47,006 nt of DNA from Treponema sp. (lineage in GTDB: Bacteria > Spirochaetota > Spirochaetia > Treponematales > Breznakiellaceae): assembly GCA_031266075.1 (NCBI GenBank), contig JAISBS010000034.1:1-47006 (forward strand), given 5' to 3'. Position numbers and translations under genes: made by a program. This document shows positions 15,652 through 23,900 of the stretch, one piece after another. Numbering within the stretch: the stretch's first letter is position 1; the number at the start of each line of letters is the position of its first letter. The notes below the pieces were generated by a model that saw nothing but the letters and a program-made list of their open reading frames with translations, made no database searches and was not told where the DNA came from.

Positions 15652-17007
15652 ATGACAGAAAAAAATCAGGTTCCCCGGATCCGCCGCCTCCTCATCGCCA
15701 ACCGGGGGGAAATCGCCGTCCGGATCATCCGCTCCTGCCGGGAACTGGGCATAAAAACCGTGGCGGTTTATTCCACCGCAGACAAAGACAGTCTCCATGT
15801 GCGGCTGGCGGATCAGGCGGTCTGTATCGGCCCGCCCCCTGCGGCCCAGAGCTACCTTAACCGGAGCAACCTGATCATGGCGGCCCTGAACACGAACTGC
15901 CAGGCCCTGCACCCCGGCGTGGGTTTTCTCTCGGAGAATGCGGGTTTTGCCCGGCTGGTCAGGGACAAGGGCCTTGTCTTTATCGGCCCTGACCCGGAGG
16001 TAATTGAACTTCTGGGGGACAAGGTGATCGCCAGGGAAACGGCGAAACGTTTCGGCCTTCCCCCTACCCCGGGAACCGAAGAAGCGGTTTCCGATCCTGC
16101 CGCCGCGGCGGAGCTGGCGGAGGAGATCGGCTTCCCCGTGATCATCAAGGCCGCGGCGGGCGGCGGCGGCAAAGGGATGCGGATCGTCCGGGAAAAAAAA
16201 GCGATGGCCGAAAATCTGGCTCTTGCCGGACGGGAGGCGGAGGCCAATTTTGCCGACGGCCGGGTTTTTATCGAGCGATATTTGGAAAACCCCCGGCATG
16301 TGGAATTGCAGATCATCGCCGATGGCAGCGGGGCGGTCGCCATTCTCGGCGAGCGGGACTGCACGGTTCAAAAAAATCACCAGAAGCTGATCGAAGAAAG
16401 CCCTTCCCCCGGCGTTACCGGCGATATGCGGAAACGGATGGCCGCCGGCGCGGAACGAATGTTCCGGGAACTGAAATACCGGGGGGCCGGAACCATCGAA
16501 TTCCTCGTGGAAGAAAATAATTTTTATTTTATGGAAGTAAACGCCCGGGTACAAGTGGAACATCCGGTCAGCGAACTGGTGAGCGGCACGGACATCATCC
16601 GCCAGCAAATCCTCGCCTGCGCTGAAGGCCGGACGGAACTCAAGGCGGCGGCCCTTCATTTGTCGGGCTGGGCCGTGGAGTGCCGGATCAACGCGCTAAG
16701 CCCCGGTTCCGTTACCCGGCTTGAAATCCCCGGCGGGCCCGGCGTCCGCTTCGATTCGTTTTTGTATTCAGGCTGCACGGTGCCCCCTCATTACGATTCC
16801 ATGGTGGCAAAACTTATTGTCCATGACGCCGGGCGGGAACAGGCTCTGAACCGGATGAACCGGGCCCTTGATGAACTGATCATCGAGGGGATAAAAACCA
16901 ACAGGGAACAGCAGAAATATATTATTAACCATGCGATTTTTCGTTCCGGCAATTTCGGAACATCGTATTATGAAAAAATCGCCAGGGAGGCGGAAAATGC
17001 GCTCTAA
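15652..17007 (+). CDS. accC: biotin carboxylase subunit of acetyl-CoA carboxylase
   Basis: ATP-grasp enzyme of 451 residues that carboxylates the AccB biotin. Visible motifs are the N-terminal LLIANRGEIAVRIIRSC, ATP-binding AAAGGGGKGMRIV, and the metal/catalytic block EVNARVQVEHPVSE. The ATG at 15652 is chosen over the preceding TTG at 15649; AGGA overlapping the accB stop supplies a ribosome-binding site. The 3' end overlaps accD by 11 nt. Confidence 0.95.
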   Translation: MTEKNQVPRIRRLLIANRGEIAVRIIRSCRELGIKTVAVYSTADKDSLHVRLADQAVCIGPPPAAQSYLNRSNLIMAALNTNCQALHPGVGFLSENAGFARLVRDKGLVFIGPDPEVIELLGDKVIARETAKRFGLPPTPGTEEAVSDPAAAAELAEEIGFPVIIKAAAGGGGKGMRIVREKKAMAENLALAGREAEANFADGRVFIERYLENPRHVELQIIADGSGAVAILGERDCTVQKNHQKLIEESPSPGVTGDMRKRMAAGAERMFRELKYRGAGTIEFLVEENNFYFMEVNARVQVEHPVSELVSGTDIIRQQILACAEGRTELKAAALHLSGWAVECRINALSPGSVTRLEIPGGPGVRFDSFLYSGCTVPPHYDSMVAKLIVHDAGREQALNRMNRALDELIIEGIKTNREQQKYIINHAIFRSGNFGTSYYEKIAREAENAL

Positions 17008-17842
17008 AAACGAAACTGTTTCCGGCCCGGTACATCCTGAGCCCTGCCCGATCTGCGGAGCCCAGCACAAACCGGAAGAGATCGAGACGGCCCTGAAAAC
17101 CTGCCCGTCCTGCGGCAATCATTACCGGATGGAACCGGCGGAACGGATCAAGTACCTTACCGATCCGGGGAGCTTTGTCGAATTTTCGGCGAACCTGAGT
17201 TCCATCAATCCCATTGATCTTTCGGGGTATGAAGAAAAACTTTCCGAAGCGGAACTCAAGGCCCAGATGAAAGACGCGGTGATCACCGGAACCTGCGCCA
17301 TCGACGGAAAGCCCCTGATACTGGGCCTTATGTCCTTCAAGTTTATGGGAGGTTCCATGGGTTCGGTAGTGGGCGAAAAGGTCTGCCGGGCCATGCTCAA
17401 GGGGGCGGAAGAAAAACTCCCCGTGCTAATCTACACCAATTCCGGCGGCGCCCGTATGCAGGAGGGCATCTTCTCCCTGCTGCAGATGGCAAAAACGTCC
17501 AGCGCCGCCGCGGAACTTTCCCGGGCGGGCGTTCCCTTTTTCATCGTCCTCTGCGATCCCACCACCGGCGGCGTTACCGCATCCTTTGCCATGCTGGCCG
17601 ATGTTACCATTGCCGAGCCCGGCGCGCTGATCGGTTTTGCCGGGCCCCGGGTCATTGAAGGGACCATCCGCCAGGCCCTGCCCGAAGGCTTCCAGCGGGC
17701 CGAGTTTCAGCTTGAAAAAGGATTCGTTGATCTCATCATAAAACGACAGGACCAAAAGCGGATCATATCCCGGCTCATCGATTTGCATTACCATGAAGCG
17801 CCCACAGCGGGCGGGGAAGAATCCGGGGAGGCCCTTGCATGA
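16997..17842 (+). CDS. accD: acetyl-CoA carboxylase carboxyltransferase subunit beta
   Basis: A 281-residue subunit with the AccD zinc finger near the start (CPIC and CPSC pairs, about residues 16-41) and the carboxyltransferase core (FMGGSMGSVVGEK, NSGGARMQEG). The frame is open further upstream, but the ATG at 16997 follows GGGAGG at ideal spacing and sits directly before the zinc finger. It overlaps accC by 11 nt and accA by 4 nt (ATGA), so the subunits are likely translated in a coupled manner. Confidence 0.95.
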   Translation: MRSKNETVSGPVHPEPCPICGAQHKPEEIETALKTCPSCGNHYRMEPAERIKYLTDPGSFVEFSANLSSINPIDLSGYEEKLSEAELKAQMKDAVITGTCAIDGKPLILGLMSFKFMGGSMGSVVGEKVCRAMLKGAEEKLPVLIYTNSGGARMQEGIFSLLQMAKTSSAAAELSRAGVPFFIVLCDPTTGGVTASFAMLADVTIAEPGALIGFAGPRVIEGTIRQALPEGFQRAEFQLEKGFVDLIIKRQDQKRIISRLIDLHYHEAPTAGGEESGEALA

Positions 17843-18759
17843 ACATTGTCGAACTGCAGCAGAAAGTTGAGGAGTTGAAAAAACTGATTCAGGATTCGGG
17901 CATCGACGCCGCCGAAGAACTGGAAAAACTGGAAAGCAAAATCGAAGCCAATTCCCGGACCGCCGAAACCTGGAAACGGGTGGAGCTTGCCCGCCACCCC
18001 GAACGGCCCTACTCCCTGGACTACATCAACCGGATCTTCGACGATTTTACTGAACTCCACGGGGACCGGGCCTTTGGAGACGACCCGGCGATCATCGGCG
18101 GCCTTAGCTTTCTTGAAGGCCGGCCCGTTACCATTCTGGCAAACCAGAAGGGCAGAACCCTGAAAGAAAACATGCACCGCAATCACGGCATGGCCAACCC
18201 CGAGGGCTACCGCAAGGCGCTACGACTTGCGCTGGAGGCGGAGAAATTTCACCGCCCCATCGTCACCTTTGTGGATACCGCGGGCGCCTATCCCGGACTG
18301 GGCGCGGAGGAGCGGGGAATCGGCGAGGCCATTGCCCGGAACCTTATGGTCTTCAGCCAGATTAAAACCCCGATTGTCTGCATCATCATCGGCGAAGGGG
18401 GTTCCGGCGGCGCTTTGGGCCTCTGCGTGGGAGACAAAATTTATATGCTGGAAAATGCCATCTACTCGGTAATCAGTCCCGAAGGCTGCGCTTCGATCCT
18501 GCTCCGGGACGCAAGCCGCGCCAAAGACGCCGCGGTGATGCTCCGCATCACCAGCGCCGATCTTCTGGACTTCAAGGTGATCAACGGCGTTATCGACGAA
18601 CCTCCGGGCGGCGCCCACACCGATCCTGACGCCGCCGCGGCGCTCATCAAAAACGTGCTGGTCAGGGAACTGGACGACCTCTGCCGCCGCAATCTCTCGG
18701 TGCTGGTCCGCTACCGGAACCAGAAAATCCGGAAGGTGGGCCACTGGAACGAAGGCTAA
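17839..18759 (+). CDS. accA: acetyl-CoA carboxylase carboxyltransferase subunit alpha
   Basis: The 306-residue partner of AccD. It has an N-terminal coiled-coil helix, then RPYSLDYI, ELHGDRAFGDDPAI and GEGGSGGALGL, all standard for AccA. Last gene of the fatty-acid operon. The 77-nt gap to the convergent lipoprotein gene holds ACCGG/CCGGT (18780-18793), a short stem without a T run, so no convincing terminator was found. Confidence 0.95.
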   Translation: MNIVELQQKVEELKKLIQDSGIDAAEELEKLESKIEANSRTAETWKRVELARHPERPYSLDYINRIFDDFTELHGDRAFGDDPAIIGGLSFLEGRPVTILANQKGRTLKENMHRNHGMANPEGYRKALRLALEAEKFHRPIVTFVDTAGAYPGLGAEERGIGEAIARNLMVFSQIKTPIVCIIIGEGGSGGALGLCVGDKIYMLENAIYSVISPEGCASILLRDASRAKDAAVMLRITSADLLDFKVINGVIDEPPGGAHTDPDAAAALIKNVLVRELDDLCRRNLSVLVRYRNQKIRKVGHWNEG

Positions 18760-18836
18760 GGGGGCGATTGGGCTTGTTTACCGGCCCCCCGGTTATCCGC
18801 CAAGCCGTGGCCAGAACTGTTGCCGGACAAACCCCG

Positions 18837-19523
18837 TTATTTTCCCAGTGCCGCAATCAATTGTTCTGCGGGGCCCAAAACGGAATTATACAAATTTCCA
18901 AAGCCATATACATCGTTTGCTTTTAATGACAAAAAATCGGAACTTGCCGTTCCGCTTCCCAGCAAATTGCCATCCCGGTCAAAAATACATATCTCCAGCT
19001 TGAGTAAATTGCCGCCGGTAATCCCAAAGGTGCTTACTCCTGTGGTTACAAACTGAGTCATGGCGGTTATTACATAGTCCGTGTCATTTTCCTGCCCTAT
19101 TTCCGCTATCTGCTGCTTGACGTTTTCATCTGAAGGCTTGCGAAAAAACCCGGCCTCCGTTTCTTCTTCTTCAAAGGGATATGACGATTCAACAATTCTC
19201 ATGTTATGGTTGCGGATAAAAATCGCCCTGAGATCGTCAAACAAGGCTTTGTTTTTCTCCGCCTGAACCAGCATCAGGGCATCTTTGTTTTCCGCCAGAA
19301 CTGTATTGTAAATACCCGCATCAACAAGCGGGATATACGCCAACTGTTGTTCTGTTATGCCAATGCCAAGCATGGTTGCCGATTTATTGTTGACGGTATC
19401 CCCGGCAGCAACAAAAACGGTATATGGTTCAGTGGCGCATGACGCAAACAGCATGACCATCACCATTCCGGTTACGGCAAATTGATTCCCTGTTTTTCGG
19501 CAAAGTAAATGTATCTTCTTCAT
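18837..19523 (-). CDS. putative lipoprotein of unknown function
   Basis: A 228-residue protein with a signal peptide and lipobox (MLFASC, Cys near residue 29), so probably a lipid-anchored envelope protein. The mature part is a mixed alpha/beta domain containing LLKLEICIFDRDGNLLGSG, reminiscent of proteins that assemble stress or secretion-related periplasmic complexes, but I do not recognise a family. GGAAG lies just before the ATG. Its base composition is clearly more AT-rich than the fatty-acid operon upstream. It is separated from the 25-kb block by a 131-bp repeat. Confidence 0.7.
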   Translation of the reverse strand: MKKIHLLCRKTGNQFAVTGMVMVMLFASCATEPYTVFVAAGDTVNNKSATMLGIGITEQQLAYIPLVDAGIYNTVLAENKDALMLVQAEKNKALFDDLRAIFIRNHNMRIVESSYPFEEEETEAGFFRKPSDENVKQQIAEIGQENDTDYVITAMTQFVTTGVSTFGITGGNLLKLEICIFDRDGNLLGSGTASSDFLSLKANDVYGFGNLYNSVLGPAEQLIAALGK

Positions 19524-19602
19524 ATTCTTCCGATCCCTCCATATGTGATTTTGAATATCCTATACGCCGGAACAGAATTATGCAAGTAAAATCGCGGTAA
19601 AA

Positions 19603-19616
19603 ATGACATTTGTCAT
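19603..19616. promoter_or_regulatory. candidate operator: ATGACA-TT-TGTCAT palindrome
   Basis: A 14-bp palindrome lies 80 nt upstream of the lipoprotein gene at 19523, near where a -35 box would fall for a possible CATAAT -10 on the minus strand. Its half-site ATGACA is the same as the outer half-site of the fabH inverted repeat (9240-9264), though the spacing differs. It is suggestive only. Confidence 0.3.
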
Positions 19617-19688
19617 ACAGGGGCTTGTCCAGGAAGTTAAAAAGATGAATTTTTAACCGTTTGCTGTACATATTAAAGGGAACCTCTG

Positions 19689-19819
19689 AAAACTTCAGTT
19701 TTTGAACAATTCCGCTTAAAAACAGCAAAAATGCGGAGCATTGAAACCCGCAGGGTTTCTTGCACGACTTGTGTCGGACTTTAGTCCGCGATAACCAACC
19801 GGGTTATTGAACAAGTCCA
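19689..19819 (+). repeat. 131-bp dispersed repeat, copy A
   Basis: Same orientation and length as copy B at 45265-45395, with 4 mismatches (97% identity). It contains GAAACCC-GCA-GGGTTTC (19743-19759), CGGACT-TT-AGTCCG (19775-19788) and TCCGC/GCGGA as possible stems. It begins AAAACTTCAG and ends GAACAAGTCCA. It lies 4 nt beyond the 3' end of the last gene of the 25-kb block. No coding capacity is apparent. The rest of the gap 19524-19823 holds only the palindrome described separately and AT-rich sequence. Confidence 0.9.
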
Positions 19820-19823
19820 TTCC

Positions 19824-20969
19824 CTATGGCAACACGCCTCTGGTTATAAGGGTCTTGATTATTCCATCTACTATCTTTTCATACTCGGGCGTTCCTTTCA
19901 CAAAATAAAATTCAGGCAGGCCCGACTGCTGCCTCAAAAGAATGGCACTGATGCAGGTGTCCGCATATTTTGTGCCTTTATAGACTTCTTCGATTGTAAA
20001 GGTAACGCTTTCCGTTTTTTCGGGAAACCGTATCTCCGAAAATTTGACCACGTCATCAAACTCATACCGTATCGTAAAATCAGGACGCTTCGATTTGATA
20101 ACGGCTGTCCTTACCCGGTTGTTTGCCTTAAACAATTCCCGGTTGAAAATATTGACATATCCATTCAAAACCAGCATATGATCCGTTTCCCGGGAAAACT
20201 CTATTTCTAGAAATTCTCCCAGACCATCTCCGTCTGCACCTTCCGCCCATACCCGCTTCATAAAAAAGTTGTATTGGGGACCGGAATCGTGTATTTCATA
20301 GATGCTTTGAAGCAAATTACTTTCATCATAAACAATTTCTTCTTCCCCGTTTTTTTCATGAAGTACGGAACTTGCGTGTACGCTCTTTATCCCGTCTTCC
20401 CACAGGAAAAACCGGAGCGGGTGGTCGTGCCCTTTCATGAGTTCTTCGGGCGGCGGAAACACGTCAAAATCGTAACTCAAAAAACGCGGATAAATGTCAA
20501 GGGCGATATCACCGCCGCCTATAAAATATTCCTCAATGAAAAATGTTTCGGTTTTTATCTCATGCTGTTCGGTTTTTTGAAAAGAGTAATTAAATGTATA
20601 AAAACCGTCTCCATTTAAAACCAGATCGACTTTTCTTGGCTTATAATCGGCGCTCCTTGAAAAGTAAATCAATGAATTGCTTGCAACCAGAAAATTATAG
20701 TAGCCCCATGCATGCGACCTTATGGCCGGGGGAAACAACAGCCGGTCTTCCAATGCCAGCCCTTCGGGGGTATACCCGTTTTTTGCCTGTCTGACAAGTT
20801 CCGTTTTATCCGCAAGTTCTTTTTCGGAAATTTCAAGTTCCCCCGCCGGCTTGTCCGTCCCTGCGTCTTCACCCGCTGCCATACTTCTGCCGGCTCCAGG
20901 ATCCTTTGAGCCTGAACACGAAAAAATACAAAAACTCAAAACCGTGATGAAAACAACAATCTTCTTCAT
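19824..20969 (-). CDS. lipoprotein with C-terminal NADase-type glycan-binding-like domain
   Basis: A 381-residue protein. It has a signal peptide with lipobox FCIFSC (Cys18), then a low-complexity acidic linker (about residues 20-60) and a middle domain of unknown type. The C-terminal half contains WAEGADGDGLGEFLEIEF, LVLNGYVNIFNRELFKANN and EVYKGTKYADTCISAI. These follow the pattern of the domain often annotated as NADase-type glycan-binding in bacterial envelope proteins (EG-x-GxGxGE, NGY, N-R, YKGxKYxDTCIsEI). Its start overlaps the stop of the giant upstream gene by 4 nt (ATGA), so the two are co-translated. It could be an anchor, partner or immunity protein of the giant protein. It is AT-richer than the RND genes. 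Confidence 0.75.
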   Translation of the reverse strand: MKKIVVFITVLSFCIFSCSGSKDPGAGRSMAAGEDAGTDKPAGELEISEKELADKTELVRQAKNGYTPEGLALEDRLLFPPAIRSHAWGYYNFLVASNSLIYFSRSADYKPRKVDLVLNGDGFYTFNYSFQKTEQHEIKTETFFIEEYFIGGGDIALDIYPRFLSYDFDVFPPPEELMKGHDHPLRFFLWEDGIKSVHASSVLHEKNGEEEIVYDESNLLQSIYEIHDSGPQYNFFMKRVWAEGADGDGLGEFLEIEFSRETDHMLVLNGYVNIFNRELFKANNRVRTAVIKSKRPDFTIRYEFDDVVKFSEIRFPEKTESVTFTIEEVYKGTKYADTCISAILLRQQSGLPEFYFVKGTPEYEKIVDGIIKTLITRGVLP

Positions 20970-23900
20970 TCTTTATACCCCTTTGCCCGGGAGCCGCCTC
21001 CGGGCGTCGCTCTTTTGTTCCAGTCAACCAGGGTTGTTTTGATTTCATAACCCGGGTACAAATCAAAAATGTTCTTCAAATGGTTCATGTTGGTATTAAA
21101 AAAGTAGTTTCCTTTTAAAGCGTTTTTGACATCAAAACTGACCAGGCAGCTGTCCGAAGTTCCATATGTTGTTGCATGGTATAATGTTCTGGGATCATTG
21201 AAGATGCCATCCCGCATACCGTTCCCGCCAAACCTTTCCCCCTTAAGATCCGTAAAATCCGTGAACAGCAACACCTCGCCGTATGTTCCGCTTGTACCAA
21301 GCCTGATATTCATACTCCCCGCCGCTACTGTCGCGCCTTGTATTGTTCCAAGCTTCGGATGATTATAGGCCTGGTTCGCACCAAAATTATCCCCGTCAGC
21401 GTTATCCACAAAGTTGAGCGGCCCTTCAAATTGATATGCCTGCGTCTCCCCGGTTATAAGATTGCGGTGATAAAAATACGCTTTCGTATTGTCCCGATAA
21501 TCCTCATTAGGATTCCAGGTATTTGCCGTGCTGTCGTAGGCAAAAAGCTTGTATGCATCCTCGGCACGATATATCGAAGAGGTAATGGTAAACGGCAGAT
21601 AGGCTCCGTTTTCTTTTACTATCCCGACATTCCCGTAAAAAGGCACATCTGCAATATTCAGCGAACTACCCTCCCAGGTATTACTTGTTCCATCCCAGGT
21701 GTAGCCATTGTTTTTCAACAATGCTTCACCCAATAATTTTGCCCTTTGCTCGGAATTCGCGCTGAGTGTTATTCCGGCGCGCTGGTTTTTCTTCAATTGT
21801 TCATCACTCCACCCGAAAACATCTTTCAGCGTTTGTCCGTCATAATTGTCTATCGACATGGGATCGCTGAATCCCAGCCGTTTTATGACTCTGTCCTCTC
21901 CCAGGAGGCTGACCAGCGAAGCCGCTTGTGATCCTTGTTCCGCTGAACCGGGGACAAGTTCCTTCGTAACAGTCCCGTCATCGTTTAATACCTCACGCCA
22001 TATTCGGGGATCTCCCGGCGTTCCGGCAATCATACCATCCAATTTTACAAGCCAAAAATCCGCGCTGGTATCGTAGGCGTCAAGGATGGCCCGCTGGACG
22101 CCAGTATTCCCCTGCTTCCCGGCGCAGGTATAAACCAGGGCCTCCATGAGCATACCGGATCCGATGCTTCCCGTTCCATAAGTTGCCACAAGTTGCCGGG
22201 TCGTGTCTATATGGCCTGCCACCGCATTGTCCCGCTCTATTTCCTGCAGCTCTTTGCCGTTGTTTATCCCGTCCCGGTATGACTCATGGGAAAAATACAC
22301 GTTAAGACCAAAACGGCTGGCGTCGCTTAAAGCGTTTTGACCCAGAAAAATGGTCTTTACTCCGGACTCTTCGTTAAGTTTGCTCTGCGTCTCTTCGGCA
22401 TTCCGGTCTTCGACAACTTTTGTCCGTCCGGTCAATATGGCTTCATATTCCGCCCTGTTCACTTCGGTTCCCGAATAGAGGGTCCGCATTTGGCTGGCGT
22501 ATTTCCGGGCGGCATCTTCCCCGGAAGTCAATAGTTCAAAATTAACCGCCCAGGCTTCAAGTCCCTTGGCCGCGGAGACAAGGGTTCCCAGGCTTACATC
22601 GGCGCCGCCGGTTCCAAAATTCATTCTGGCGCCGTCCTGTCCCAGATGGAGTTCCAGAAAGCCGGAATTGATTTTCCCCTGGCTTATCAGGCCAAAGTTA
22701 AACAGGTTCAGGGTAAAATCCCCGCCCATGGCGTATTTTACTCCCTCCCCGGCAAGGCCGCCGACAAGACCGGACAATCGTGTGCCCGTTTCATGTAGAA
22801 CGTCGGTAAATCCTTCCAGGCCTATGTTCATAAGCCCCCCGGTAAAGGTATTCGCCATACCGGAAAAAACGGCGGACGGGAGACCGTCCATGCCCTGGCT
22901 AAACACTTTTTCTGAATAGCCCCAGCCATCCTTGTTGCTATATGTTACCCCGTTCAGAGCGCTGGTAATAGTGGTAGTAAGCCCGATTTCAAGTCCCTTC
23001 ATTGCCGTTTTAACCATCAGGCCGCCGAAGGCGTTACCGGCTTTCTCCGCCATCATTCCGGCAAGGCCAGCCCCTTTTGCAAAAAAACCGCCGCTTATTC
23101 CGCCGAGACCGTTAAAGGCTCCGCCCAGGGCATTGCTCGCCGCGCTGATAACCAGCGCTTTGCCGAATTCAAAGCCCGCTTCGTCCCATGTCTTATAGCC
23201 GCCGGCGACATCCAGGGTATTGAACAAGAGATCATCGCTCACGCTTATGGCGGTCATCAGTCCCATCATGGCAACCACGCTGGCTCCGCCGGTAACAGGA
23301 AGAGTCACCAGTGATACAATGCCGCCTACCACCTGAAGCCCTACATCGGTTATGGTTCTGATGCTGGGAGCTTCGAAGAAGCTGTCCCGGGAATCCCACA
23401 TGGGTTTATCCCAGGCGGCGGAAGCGACTTTGTCCATCCCCACGGCATCCGTGGCCTGCCAGAAAATAAATTCCGCAAGCAGCCGGCCAAGTTCTCCGGC
23501 CCCTTCGTCATAAAAAAAATTGCCCCGTGTAAACTTGGTAATATTTTCCCGCTGTGCGGGGCCATACCCGACATGGGCGCCGAATTTTCCCGGACTTTGC
23601 TCCCGGTCTTTCAGGTCAATCCAGCGCTCGACAATTTTCATCGACATGTGATTTTCCGGATCAAAAACAATATCTATTCCGTCCAGTCCCTTTGCCTTGA
23701 TGATCGTGCTTTTTTCGCCGTCGGCGCCGAATATTTTTTCCGCCGCCGTTTTCACTTCCTTTTGCATATTACCGATGAGTCCCTGGATGGCAAACGCGTC
23801 AAGGCCGGCCAAATAGCCCTCGCTCAAATTCGTTTTTATTTCCACCGGTTCCAGTTTATAGTCTTCATATCCCCGAACCGTCGTCCGATCCGTGATTACC

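Noticed and set aside
18760-18836. Bidirectional terminator between accA and the lipoprotein gene
   Set aside because: Only a 5-bp ACCGG/CCGGT stem without a T run on either strand.
19429-19728. 99-residue minus-strand frame overlapping the lipoprotein start and the 131-bp repeat
   Set aside because: Covers the repeat and the promoter region, and the overlapping lipoprotein gene in another frame has a signal peptide and ribosome-binding site.
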